This document shows positions 50,245-61,841 of a stretch of DNA of 64,000 nt, in pieces; the stretch's first letter is position 1, and each line of letters starts with the position of its first letter. The position numbers were made by a program, and so were the translations under genes. The notes under the pieces were generated by a model. The model had not been told where the DNA came from. It did not search any database and saw nothing but the letters and a program-made list of their open reading frames with translations. Source of the DNA: Scleroderma bovista (lineage: Eukaryota; Basidiomycota; Agaricomycetes; Boletales; Sclerodermataceae); assembly GCA_037178675.1 (NCBI GenBank), contig JAYMGJ010000370.1:62001-126000 (forward strand), given 5' to 3'.

Positions 50245-51967
50245 TCAACACAACTCGCCAAATGAAGCCTGCAGCCTTGCCGTAGCCCAAGGACTACCAG
50301 CTGTGTAGAAGTCCATGGGATACGGCCTTCTTGAGGTCCGACCGTCCTTCGATCCTTCGATCCAGCCCGCTGTCCTCCACAATGCAACACTGGTTTCATA
50401 GGGGCTCAGTAACGGTCGACTGAACGCATATCCCCAGTCTATGGACAAGCGTGGGCAGGATGTTTGCACGAAGACTGAAATATGGGGATCGAAGAGTGCA
50501 AGCTTTGCAGGAGAAAGCTCAGACAGTAAAATTGGTACGTAAGGTATTGGAGCATCTGATGATCCAAGCTGGCGAGTGATGGCCTGCAATTGTTTGAGGC
50601 TCCCCTGACGCCCAAGCGTGCCTAGTATGACTCCCCAGATAGGTGCCTCCAACGCTGCCTCAGACTGTTTCAAGTCCGAAGAAAAGGCCATGACACTCTT
50701 GCGAGCTCTCTGCAAGGCTTCATCCCTCACGGCATACATTTCGTCGTGGCTGTACCTCTCTCGTGTGAGTTTCTTGGAGTAAGGATCATAGCGGAATGCA
50801 GGGACAGTGGGGTTAGCAATCATGATGGACTCGAGATGAAAGCGACCATCGCCAAGGTATCTGTTTGGCATCAGGGGCAACGAAGACTCGACAAAGATGA
50901 GGGACAGACATCAGAGCGTCAGTGTCATGGAGTGTGGGTGCAGTACAACCCAGAATCTCTCCTGGAGACAGCGGTTTTGAACGTGGTATAGTCGCGTCAT
51001 ATTTTCCAGGCCATATTTTGAAGTTCTGGATCGCTAGGGTGTTATCAGCAGGGTAGAGATGATTCACTTTGGGGATGGCGAAGGATGGCGAGGGCTCCAT
51101 ATAATCGACTGTGAGACTCTCCTTGAGCTTTTGCAAGGCCGCTACAAACTGAATGGTAGAAACTAGCGCTAATCGAGTTGGAATTTGATTTGCAGCGGCG
51201 TGCTCCGGTTGTCGTTGTTCGCCGCTATCTCCTGAAAAATCAGGGCCTTCGATCCGAAGGTACCGACTACCACGAAGCTGCTGACCAGCAGGAATATTCG
51301 CATCAGACTCTTCGGACTCGAGTAGTTCCTTATGGAAAGTTTCACGGTCACAAGGGAGGTTTAGTCGGATGGTTTCCGCCAGGTGCGAAGAATCGATGCC
51401 TATTTCCACAAAAACATAAAGGGTCTTTATCGTAGTTTGATCGATTGGCACTGGGAGTCGCCCGATCAGCAAGAAACATTGTGGACGTTTCAGGAGCGCT
51501 GACCGAGACAGCTATGGCCGTAGTGAATGAGCATATCGCAGCCCAGTGCAACGGCAGTGTAGTCATCAATACAGCATGCGCCATACGTAACATCGCCCAT
51601 GATGACTGTCAGGGCGTCGGTGAACCTGTACATTGTCAAGCAGTTGACATCGAAGAGCATGAATTACGCACCGCTCGATAATGTCAGCGATAGTACAGGC
51701 AAACATCTGGAGGCCCTCGGGCATCTGGAGAGCTACCATCTTCGCCTTGTTCTTCCGAACGTGATGTATGGTTTTGTGGATCTCAAACGAATAGTTTGAA
51801 GGTAGTTGGGCAATGGCTTGATTGAGCAGTACATCTGTCAGGATCTCCTTTGGAATCTGGTTTGCGATGGTTGTGGGAGCACCTGGCTTTGAAGGCGCAG
51901 CCGATTTGGATCCGACGAAGCGCTTTCGTGACTTTATGTTCTTGTTCTCGACCATCTCCGAGGCCAT
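50245..51967 (-). CDS. DPH1: Diphthamide synthase subunit 1
   Basis: Start [20 protein letters not shown] at 51967. The protein has [39 protein letters not shown], then [31 protein letters not shown], the usual Dph1/Dph2 core. Two further cysteines lie in [11 protein letters not shown] and [17 protein letters not shown]. Together they provide the three ligands of the radical-SAM 4Fe-4S cluster. [13 protein letters not shown] follows, and the protein ends [13 protein letters not shown]. With Dph2 it transfers the aminocarboxypropyl group of SAM to a histidine of elongation factor 2. There are about four introns. The presence of all three cysteines and of SIDWGYAF marks Dph1 rather than Dph2. 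Confidence 0.92.
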
Positions 51968-52330
51968 CGCGTTCGCGTGAGTTCAAACCGAATTATTCTT
52001 CTCGGATGGATGTCAATGGCACGTGACCTTTATATGAACATAACGAAAGAACTTTTGCAATTAGAACTTCGAAGTTTGCAGCGAGTACACATGCCAGGCA
52101 ACCGTACGAACTAATAAGCCCAAATGGCCTCTTTGATGGCCCTCACAAGGCCGCAGTAATGAGTTAAATAATCTGGTGTATTTCCGGAGAGGCAGCTGTG
52201 CCACGTGACCTTCACTACATATCGAAGCAGGTTCTTCTCGGCTCTGAACAAAACCAAATATTCAGCGCTTTCAGTGTTCCCAGCACCCTTTGGGTTCTCT
52301 CTTACTTTCACCCACAGGTACCGTTTCTCC
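51968..52330. promoter_or_regulatory. Divergent intergenic region, DPH1 / NPC1
   Basis: 363 bp. Two CACGTGACCTT sequences occur (about 52020-52030 and 52202-52212), a direct repeat that could be a shared regulatory site. The NPC1 signal-peptide exon would be expected here, but I could not find a convincing one. Confidence 0.45.
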
Positions 52331-55300
52331 ATGATGCTTGACGGCGATGAGGCCGGCATCCTGGGACAATGTACTATGCGAGGTTCTTGTGGAACCAGGG
52401 CTTGGTTCGGTCAGCCGCTACCATGTCCTTATGATGGTCCACCCGTAGAAGTATGCGTTGCGTTTGTGCTTTGTCAATTATACTGACAACGTTCACTTAG
52501 CCGGAGGATAGCAAAGCTCGGGAATTGCTTGTATCCGTTTGCGGCGAGGAGTATGCACAGGGGCCTTCCTGCTGTACGTCTGAACAGGTGGAAACTCTTC
52601 GAGACTCTCTGGGGAGGGCAGAAGCAATTATTTCTTCTTGTCCAGCCTGCAGGAATAACTTTAGGTCGTTCTTTTGCTCATTCACGTGCTCCCCTCGGCA
52701 AGGCTCTTTTCTAAATGTCACCGAAACGCAGAAGTCCACCACAGGTGAAACTGCAGTCAAGACTGTCGACTTCTTTGTCGGCCATCAGTTTGCCTCCGGT
52801 TTCTATAACAGCTGCAAAAACGTGCAGGTTGGAGCTACGAATGGATACGCTATGGATCTCATTGGGGGAGGTGCCAAGTCTTATCCAGAGTTCCTCAAGT
52901 TCCTTGGGGATGAGAAATACCTAGGAAGTCCATTCCAAATTAATTTCCCTCGGACCCCTCCATCAGTTATCCCTCTGAATCTCGTTCCGAGAAACTGTGC
53001 AGACAATGACCTCGCTAGTCGGTGTGCATGCATAGATTGCCCAGATGTATGCCGGGCATTACCATATGTCCCCCCACCTGGACAAGAACCGACGTGTCAC
53101 CTTGGCGGTTTGACTTGTCTGTCTTTCATCATAATACTAGTCTATGCTCTTGCGGTTGTAGCCTTCCTCCTTGGATATATCCTGCAAGTTACCCTACGGA
53201 AACAAAGAGAAAAAAGATACGAACGCATGGTTTTGTCCACTGATGCATCCGCCACGCTTTCTCCAAGGCTCCAGACCCGCAATCTTGTCGGTGCTGTTTC
53301 GCTGTCGCATGGTGACGGTGACGACTCCCTTGGAGCACAATCCACAGATTCAAGACGTCTTGGTCAGGGTGCATCACTTCTAGATCCTATCGAAGCATTC
53401 CAACCCCGTCAATATCGCTTGAACACCCTTTTGAGACGTGGTTTCTACAGGCTTGGCCATGCAGCAGCTTCTTCCCCTTTCCTGACATTCGCTCTGGTGT
53501 TCACTGTCGTTGGCCTACTCAATTTTGGCTGGAAAAAGTTCGAGATAGAGACTGACCCGGTCAGGTTGTGGGTTGCTCCCGACTCCGAGAGCAAACTGCA
53601 GAAGGAATTTTTCGACGAGCACTTTGGGCCATTTTATCGCGCAGAACAGATTTATGTGACGAAAGCGCAGGGCATTTCTTCTGTCCCCGGAAATGCGTCC
53701 CTCAGCAAGTCTGTTCTCTCGTATGACCACCTCCACCACTGGCTTGGAGTCGAGCAGGACATCCGTGACCTTCGTTCATCTCCCAATGGCTATGGTCTCA
53801 CAGATGTTTGTTTCAAGCCTGCGGGACCTGGCGGCCCTTGTGTCGTCCAGTCAATTGGCGCATGGTTTGGAAATGACCTTAGCGATTACAATGAGGAGAC
53901 GTGGAAAGATCGTGTCCTCGAGTGCGCGAACGCCCCAGTGGATTGTCTCCCCGACTTCCAACAGCCACTTGGGCCCCAATATATATTGGGTGGTGTACCC
54001 GAGAATAGTGCAGGAGATAAATTATACTTGGAAGCCGAGGCCATGGTTGTCACGTATGTGGTGTCAGATTCTCTGGATCTCGGCGAGAAAGCGAAGGCTA
54101 TGGAATGGGAACAGGCCCTCAGAGAGTATCTGGTCCACCTTGATGAGAGCATTGCTCAGGAAGCTGGCCTGCATATCGCATTTTCGACCGGCGTATCGCT
54201 GGAAGAGGAGATCAGTAAAAGCACCAACACGGATGTCAAGATTGTCGTTCTATCGTACCTAGCGATGTTTCTATATGTCTCGCTGGCGCTTGGGAACGGA
54301 GCAACGAAATACGGAGGGGGGGGTGTTGTGGCATCGTTGGTCCAATGGACACGGAACTTGCCCTTACTCTTTAAGCCTTCCAGCGTCGCGTCTGCTGCGA
54401 TCTCTGCTGATTCTAGGGACACCCCACGCATCTTCCCTCGCCTACCTCGCGGTATTTTCGTGAACTCCAGGGTCACCCTCGCTTTGTTTGGAATTGGTCT
54501 TGTGATTCTGTCAGTGTCATCCTCTGTCGGCCTTCTATCCCTTCTTGGTGTGAAGACGACTTTAATCATAGCCGAAGTCATTCCTTTCCTTGTCCTCGCT
54601 GTTGGCGTAGATAACGTTTTCATTTTGGTCCACGAGCTCGACCGACAGAACCTCCTTCATGGCCCCAATGCGTTAGCGGTCACACAAAACTCTGCGTCCA
54701 CATACCCCCGTTCCCCTACCCAATCCCACCGTTCTCCCTTTGAATCTGCCCGGGATGATTCCGTTGATGCTGCATCACTGTCATCCTACCTCTCTGTAGA
54801 GGAACGCGTAGCGAAGACTTTGGAAAAAATGGGACCGTCTATTCTCCTTAGTTCTGTTACAGAAACGGTGGCCTTCGGCCTGGGTGCCCTGGTGCCGATG
54901 CCAGCTGTTCGCAACTTCGCTCTGTATGCGGCTGGTAGTGTGTTACTGAATGCAATACTTCAAGTTACGGTCTTCGTAAGTGCGCTTACACTGGACCTGA
55001 AGCGAGCAGAGGTGGGTCTCCTCATCTTGAATATATTCATCGAACTTACCCTCACAGTCTGGCCATGTTGACTGTTTCCCGTGCATAAGGCTGTCCTCTC
55101 CAATCGCGTTGGTGGATGCCCCTACCCATGGCGGGCTTGGCCGAGTTGCCCGTTTTATTCGTCGGTACTACGCGCCCTTCCTCCTACAACCAGTTGTCAA
55201 AGGTATTGTGATGCTGGTGTTCGCAGGCTTGTTCGTGCTGTCCGTGGTATCCACGCAACACATTGAGCTCGGACTTGGTGAGTTGCTTACCCCACATATG

Positions 55301-56762
55301 CTACTGCGTTGACATTATTGTCATGGACAGATCAGAGGCTGGCCTTACCCTCCGAATCATACTTGAACGATTACTTTGATCATCTTGAGGTCTACTTAGA
55401 TATTGGCCCGCCTGTCTATTTCGTTACTCACGATATCGAAGCCACGTATCGTCTTGGGCAGCAAAAACTTTGCGGACGCTTTACTACATGTGACGACTTC
55501 TCTGTTGCAAACCTGCTGGAGGCTGAGCGAAAGCGACCTGCTTCCTCGTTTATTTCTCAGCCGACTGCATCGTGGATTGATGATTTCCTCAAGTGGCTCG
55601 ACCCTGCTGTGGAGACCTGTTGTCGTGTTCGCAAGAGTGACACCTCGAAATTTTGTGCATACAGAGACTCGGAGCGACTTTGCCAGCCGTGCTTATATGG
55701 TAAAGAGCCTCCGTGGAACATCACAATGTTCGGGCTCCCTGAAGGAGAAGAATTCATGCGTTATCTCCAACACTGGCTTGACTCTCCTACCAACGAGGAA
55801 TGCCCACTGGCTGGTAAAGCATCCTATGGTGCTGCACTGTCCTTGGATGAAAATGGCACAAAGGTTGTTGCCTCCCATTTCCGGACAATGCATTCGCCAC
55901 TGCGATCCCAGGCAGACTATATCAACTCCTTTGCGGCTGCTCACCGTATTGCGGACGACATTTCCGAACGTATCGGGTCAGAAGTGTTTCCTTATTCCCT
56001 TCATTATGTCTTTTTCGACCAGTACGCCCATATCATTGCCATTGCACAAGAAATCCTCGGGCTTGGCCTTGGCTCAGTATTGATTGTTACCGCACTCCTC
56101 CTGGGCTCTTGGCGAGTTGGTACAATCGTCACCAGCATTGTTGCCCTTACTGTTGTGAATGTGATGGGTATGATGGCCGTCTGGGGTATCAACCTCAATG
56201 CCATTAGCTTGGTTAACCTGGTGATATCACTTGGAATCGCTGTCGAATTCTGTGCACACATCGCAAGGGCATTCATGAACGCTCCCTCTGGTTTACACAT
56301 GGACCGCCCTGCAGGTCAGAAAGAAAGAGACGAACGGATGTGGGCTGCTTTAGTTGATGTAGGCCCTTCGGTAGGATCACCCCCTCTACATCATTGATGG
56401 GTGCTAAAAATCGAGTCAGGTATTGTCCGGAATCACTTTCACAAAGTTGATCGGAGTATCTGTCCTTGCTTTGACACGCTCGCGGTTGCTAGAGGTATGT
56501 CAGCTCCTTACCTCAACCGACAGTGAATAAAAAGTCGCCAGATTTACTACTTCCGCATGTGGCTTACCCTGATTTTATCTGGAGCACTTCATGGATTAGT
56601 TCTACTCCCAGTAGTACTAAGTCTTGCAGGAGGGCCTGGCTTTACCCATCAAGAGATGGATGATGACTACCCGTGAGTAATAACATTCATCTCTAGGTAT
56701 TCGACTTACAAAGTGTTGAAAGGCCCATTCTCACTGATGACGACTCTATTTCAAGTGACTGA
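52331..56762 (+). CDS. NCR1: NPC1/Ncr1 sterol transporter
   Basis: The luminal NPC1 N-terminal domain reads CTMRGSCGT, LPCPYDGPPVE, LLVSVCGEEYAQGPSCCTSE, ISSCPACRNNFRSFFCSFTC and ATNGYAMDLIGGGAKSYPEF, matching yeast Ncr1. A transmembrane helix (CLSFIIILVYALAVVAFLLG) and a middle luminal domain follow. The sterol-sensing domain includes LIIAEVIPFLVLAVGVDNVF ILVHELDR and SILLSSVTETVAFGLGALVP MPAVRNFALY. The last transmembrane group has IVTSIVALTVVNVMGMMAVW and the exons LIGVSVLALTRSRLLE and IYYFRMWLTLILSGALHGLV. It ends ILTDDDSISSD at 56762. The protein moves sterols out of vacuole or lysosome membranes. The oddity is the start: MMLDGDEAGILG has no signal peptide. An in-frame ATG at 52205 adds 42 residues, also not a typical signal. 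Confidence 0.92.
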
Positions 56763-56857
56763 GCATATGAATTTTTCGTAGAAGCTTTTTTAAACACGTG
56801 TAACCGATACCAGTACTCCGTACATAAACAACTATGTCATCACTCCTGGTTGAAACA

Positions 56858-57765
56858 CTACGCTGGTGACCTGGACCGGCTATCTCTGATGTCATCCCTA
56901 CTGTCACTCCTTCGGCCTCGACTGAGAGACCTAGACCGAGATCTGCTTCGACTGTACCTCGAGTAAGAGGAGTAAGATGGTGAACGTGAACGCGTGCGGG
57001 ACCGGGACCGGGAACGAGAAGGGGTGAGTGAACGCGAGCGGCTGGAACGGACTGAATAGCTCCTGGAACGACTGCGACGTCCGCGGCCATACCCTGTACC
57101 TCCACGCTCGTAGCTAGGGGACCTCCGCCTAGGGGGCAGACGGTCTCCTCGTCTAATGGGAGACCGAGACCGTGAGCGAGAGGGACGGTAGATATCCCTC
57201 GGAGGAGGTCCGCGGCGGTTAACGTATCCCCTTGGTCTGTATGTGCCCGTGTATCGCGGGGCTTCGTACCCACGCCTGCGGTAGGGAGGAGAGCGTGAGC
57301 GTGTACGAGAGCGGGAACGGGAAAAGGAGCGGCGATCGCGTCCGTTGCGCACGGGGCGAGGTCGCGAACGCGAACGAGCGCGGATGGGCAGGTCGGACAA
57401 TTCGACCTTCAAAACCAGGCCGTCAAGTTGACCGCCATGCATGTGGGATACTGCCTTGTGAGCCGAGGCGACATCGGCGTACTCCAGTGCAGCTTTCCCT
57501 CGGTTTTGGCCAGCTGAATAAATGGATGAGATTCAAACTTGGACATGATGGAGAAAATAATCTTACACTTTGAATACAGTGGGAGGTCGATTTTGACGAT
57601 TTCGCCGTAGAACCCGAATATCGTTTGCAGATGCGTTTGGACGACGTTGCGGGAGAGGCCATTTACGACGACGACCTTCACATCTTTCCGATTTGCGCCA
57701 TTCTCCATGTCCACATCCACATCTCTAAGAGGCTTGGGCGACGGAGAACGCCCTCTGTCTGACAT
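56858..57765 (-). CDS. RNPS1-like SR protein
   Basis: Start MSDRGRSPSPKPLRDVDVDM at 57765. One RRM: VKVVVVNGLSRNVVQTHLQT IFGFYGEIVKIDLPL, interrupted by an intron near 57510-57575, then NRGKAALEYADVASAHKAVS HMHGGQLDGLVLKVELSD. The rest is an Arg/Ser domain dense in RS, RSRSRS and RRGY repeats, ending RDSRSRSPA at 56858. The order (short Ser/Pro N-terminus, single RRM, long RS tail) fits RNPS1, a member of the ASAP complex and exon-junction-complex periphery that modulates splicing. RNP1 (NRGKAALEY) lacks the usual aromatic at one position, as in RNPS1. The stop lies 96 bp from the stop of NPC1, so the genes are tightly convergent. Confidence 0.83.
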
Positions 57766-57878
57766 TTCTACGAAGGGCGGTTAGTTTTGTAGAGACCTCA
57801 AGGATTGGAAGTTGTGACAGTGTGACACGTTCAATTGTGCTCATTACTAATAAAACAGCAAAGCCCCTATGAATTATT

Positions 57879-59424
57879 CTAAATCCTCTTCCTGCGCTGC
57901 TTCCGCTTCGAAACTTGTTCGTCGTCCGAGTCTGTGTGCAATCGCTTTCTGTGCCGCTTCAACATATCCCGCCGGGTGAATGATTTCCGACAGACGTCGC
58001 AGCAATATGGCCGATATCCAGTATGGGTAGCTTCATGGCGTTTACATTCATTCCTTCGCAAGAAACGCTTTGAACTAGGGCCACAAGTATTAGTACACAG
58101 AGGGAACGTGGATTGCATCTACTTGCCATACGGAGCAGGAGAAGGGCCGCTCATTTACATGAGCTCCGACATGAACCAGGATATGGTCTCTGCGCTTGTT
58201 CCGTTGGTTGCATCCCACGACGTAACACCGAAACTGGTCCATAAGTTCTCCCCGCTGGGACAGCCTACCAGCAAAGCGTAAAAGCCATGATCGGTCGATC
58301 ACTCGGTCGGGGTACCGCAGGCGAAAATGTTTGGCTTTCTCCATGAGAGTATCAAGTTCGACACCAAGGTGTGCATTCAAAATAGGGGACGGCTGCATCG
58401 TGTCGGATGGGGAGCTGGTAGGTTCCTCACTCCCGCGGACACTGGGGGTGGAAAGAGTATAAAGGTCATTATCTGATGAATAGCCACTTTTTGGATAAGG
58501 CGACAGGAGCGGGGACTGTTCGGGTGTTGCTGTAATCTTCCATTTACCTGAGGCGGGTGACATAAAAGCAAACGGCCTGGTTTCTTGAACGGGAGACAGC
58601 GGCCAAACGATCAGGTCATTGATGTCCATTGCGGACGGAAGCTCTTCACAACTTAACATTCCTGTATCATAATCTTCGTCCAGCTCCATCTTGAACGGAA
58701 TTTGTGACGGAACCATAAGTTCAGGGGTTACCCAAAAATTAGGCTGGGCAACACACGACGATACTCCGACCGTATCCAAGGGATTTACGGTTGGCACTGG
58801 GGTCGCTCTGGACAACCAGACATCGTACATATTGACGTCAACTATAAGTCCGATCGGGTTGGTTGTGTGGTTGTCAGCCGCACTTGAAGCCAGGCCATAG
58901 TGATGGGACCTTGAACTGCGAGGAGTAGCAGATACCGGAGAAAGAGGCACGGTGTAGTCAACTATCATAGACGACGACGAAGACAACAATGGGAAAGCCA
59001 GGTCAAGTGTTGTCGAGAAGTTCGCTGGGGAGTGCTTGGTGTTCGGGTCGGACATATTTATCGAGGGAAGGCTCGAATGGGAGGCGAAAGAATCGCCTGG
59101 GTCATCAACCAGCATTGGAGAACCTTGATGAGTCCAGGTTTGTCTACCGAAGTTCCATTCGGTGGCTGGAATGTTGGTCTGGTAGTTGATTCCAAGTCCA
59201 GTTCGAGCAAGAGCGGAACGAACACCCATCCATGGGTTCGATGAGAGGTCGTTACTAAGCTTGCCCTGGCAACCGTGGAAGGTGGACTCGGAGGGTAAGA
59301 GATAGGTTGGAGTAGCTGGATAGAAATATTGCGACGCCAGCGTCACATGGGTGTGCTGATGGCTCATGTTGGTAGTTGTGCTGTTGGGTATCCATCGACG
59401 GTTCGGCTCCGGATAGCGGTCCAT
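57879..59424 (-). CDS. C2H2 zinc-finger transcription factor
   Basis: Start MDRYPEPNRRWIPNSTTTN at 59424. About 380 residues are low-complexity, with Ser/Thr/Pro and short motifs such as DLIVWPLSPVQE and SPLLSPYPKSGYSSDND. Three C-terminal zinc fingers follow: FRCYVVGCNQRNKRRDHIL with a distant His pair, FSCSVCSKRFLRRNECKRHE and YCCDVCRKSFTRRDMLKRHR. The second finger is split by an intron (58075-58126) with donor GCAAGT; only this junction yields SVC-SKRFLRR. The end is strongly basic (KRKQRRKRI), a likely nuclear localisation signal. The first finger has C-x4-C spacing, which is unusual but common in fungal regulators. Targets are unknown. It is divergent from the flavoprotein gene, 134 bp apart. 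Confidence 0.83.
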
Positions 59425-59558
59425 GTTGGAATAATACAAGGATAGTGATGCGTGGGTGTCGTGTAAGACGAGTTGTAAACCAGCGACCAGCGACCAGCGC
59501 GAGGTGGTGGAGAGAAACAAACCGAGTTGTATTTGCTCCTGTGTCTGTCCAAGCTTCG
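59425..59558. promoter_or_regulatory. Shared divergent promoter, zinc-finger gene / flavoprotein gene
   Basis: 134 bp between the two ATGs. It contains a duplicated accagcgacc unit (about 59482-59498). Regulatory meaning is not known. Confidence 0.35.
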
Positions 59559-60715
59559 ATGTTGTCGCCGAGTTGTCGCGTTTTTGCTAGACAACTCGGT
59601 CAAAGACGCCTGTTGTCAGCAAGCAGACCGCCTGCACAGAAATGTGCGCTGGTGAAGTCTTCAATAGCCATCATCGGAGTGTCGTCCGCTATTGCAGCAG
59701 CATACTTCCTCTTCCTTCACCCGTCTCGCTCTCTGCCAACCCATGCGGAAAAGCTACTGAGTCCGTCTCACTTCACCCCAGCAACTCTTGTTAGATCAGT
59801 CCAAACATCCCCTGATACAAAACTGTTCACGCTTTCCGTGCCTCCGGAACTGATACCCCAGGATAGCCAACAATTTGCACCGATATGGTCCGTCTTCATC
59901 AAGGATGACGATATTCAAGTAGAGCGACCCTATACACCATTACAAGGAGTCGACGAGAACGGACACATGTTATTCTGGATAAAGAAATACGACCGCGGTG
60001 AAGTGGCCCGCTGGCTGCATTCAAAGCAACCTGGTTCCTCTATCGAAATCCGTGGGCCTCTTAAAACATGGGCGTGGAAGGACGGTACTTGGGATGATAT
60101 CATCATGGTAACAAACCCGCCTACCACTGAGCTCAAACTGGTCTCACCAATACACTTCCAAGATATCAGGTGGTACAGGGATTACCCCATTCTATCAGCT
60201 CTTGCACAACGTCTTCTTCACGAAAACCGGGTTTGATGGTCGGTTTACGTTGTTTCACGCGTCAAGGACTCCCGAAGACCTGCCACCAGCGTCCATGATG
60301 GATTTCCTCAACAGCTTAGCCGAGCACCACCCGGATAAATTCAAATTTCGCGTCTTTGTGGACTCGTTGGGAGGTCAGCCAGAGAGTAAGCTTCCCGGGA
60401 ATCTCACGTGTGAGCGCATAGAAAAATCTGCCCTGAGAGATGCTCTTGGACTAGAAAGCAACTCTCCGTGGTGGAAGGGATTATCTCGGTCGCCAACTGC
60501 CCCGATGGTTAACCCCGATCGAAAAGTACTTGTCCTTGTCTGTGGGCCAGAGCAGTTAGTATTGTTGTTATGTGAGAATACACCTCTTTGATCGAATTTT
60601 ATACAGGATGGTGAATGCAATTGCGGGACCTTACGGTCGTAATTATTCTCAAGGGAAGGTTGCAGGGATTCTTGGACAGTTAGGTTTGCAGCCCCATCAA
60701 GTTTGGAAGCTTTGA
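59559..60715 (+). CDS. Membrane-anchored cytochrome-b5-reductase-family flavoprotein
   Basis: Start MLSPSCRVFARQLGQRRLLS at 59559, an Arg-rich presequence followed by a helix (SSIAIIGVSSAIAAAYFLFL). The FAD domain has FTLSVPPELIPQ and the flavin motif VERPYTPLQG, then EVARWLHSKQPGSSIEIRGP LKTW. The NAD(P)H domain has an ISGGTGITPFYQLLH motif (assembled across an intron of about 50 nt near 60108-60155), FTLFHASRTPEDL and VLVCGPEQ-MVNAIAGPYG. It ends PHQVWKL at 60715. The layout fits an inner-membrane-anchored protein of the mitochondrion. Candidates are Mcr1-type NADH-cytochrome b5 reductase or Cyc2-type, which supports cytochrome c maturation; the sequence alone did not let me decide. Introns are short. 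Confidence 0.82.
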
Positions 60716-60957
60716 GTCGTAGTCACAACCCAGGACCATACGGTGGGGACTCTTCTCATTGACTGTTGTAAAGCAAACCTGAGCTCATCCCACAGATGTT
60801 TTTCGGTCATTGATCTACCTCGCTTCATGAATGCCCGCACTCCATTTTCTGAAATGTATTGTGCGTACGATTTGCCTACCAGGGGACTCGTGAAGACGTT
60901 CTGGGTGCGCCTTCAAGGTATCGCACTTTGCAGGACAGACAATTTTTGCATTATGAA

Positions 60958-61790
60958 TTAAATATCCTCTCGTCTCAAATCGAGCAAACCCTTCATAACA
61001 AGCTGTACCTCGAGCACAGCTTCAATGGCTGAGCGAACGGTATTGACCTGTATCTGACCACCCTGGGGAGCCGTAGTATTGACTGGCGTAGCTGTTTTAA
61101 CCTCGACTTCCCATAGGGTATCTGCATGGGCTGGAATCGGTAGTGATGTCTTCGGATCGACCTACTAAGCTAGTGAGGGATGAGAAACAACTCGAATCAT
61201 GAATTCTACCTGCTCTTGCTGGAACATCTGGATGATGAGAGGTCCCCGTCGAAAAACATACCCGCGTTTGTATATCCGGGAACGACGACTTGACTGTGGT
61301 CCATCATTCCGTCCAAAGCACAATTCATAGTAAAACCTTACACATATCCGAGGGCACTGGCGAGACTCAATGCATCGCCGATAACTTGGCAAGTTGCCCA
61401 TGGGCGGACAGTCGCCTCGGGATGTACACGCACAGATTCCGGCTTGAGGTACGAGTAAAGTGTCCTGGAAAGCTATCGGTAAATAACCCAGATGACTGAC
61501 CGACTCACTAACCATGCACTTTCCTTTCCATCCTCCACCTCTTTCCTTGCCCTCAGCAAGACTGGGTCATCTCCCTGAGACTGCAACAAAGGAGTACCGA
61601 GTTGTTCGAATACGACCTCGTGGGTGTGCATTGGCGCTGCCGATTCAGTGTGGAGGGTGATCCGGTTGAGGATAGCCTTGAGATCGCGAGAGAAGAACTC
61701 GCCAAAGAGTGCTACTTCGTATGCATAGACTTTCGTTTGTGCCAAGCCAGACATGGGAGGCAAATGTAGATAAGTAATTACATACTGCAA
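60958..61790 (-). CDS. MED18: Mediator subunit 18
   Basis: Three exons from MQYVITYLHLPPMSGLAQTK at 61790 to LRREDI at 60958. Motifs: YEVALFGEFFSRDLKAILNR ITLHTESAAPMHTHEVVFEQ, then SRIYKRGYVFRRGPLIIQMF QQEQ, then DTLWEVEVKTATPVN and a final helix EAVLEVQLVMKGLLDL. This order, and the RGYVFRRG strand, fit Med18, the beta-barrel subunit of the Mediator head that pairs with Med20. Introns lie near 61480-61515 and 61166-61215. The start is 51 bp from the next start on the other strand. An internal Met (MSGLAQTK) is an alternative start. Confidence 0.8.
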
Positions 61791-61841
61791 GGTTTTGATT
61801 TGAGTCGCGTCACAACACTTCCTACTCTTTCGAGACTCATA

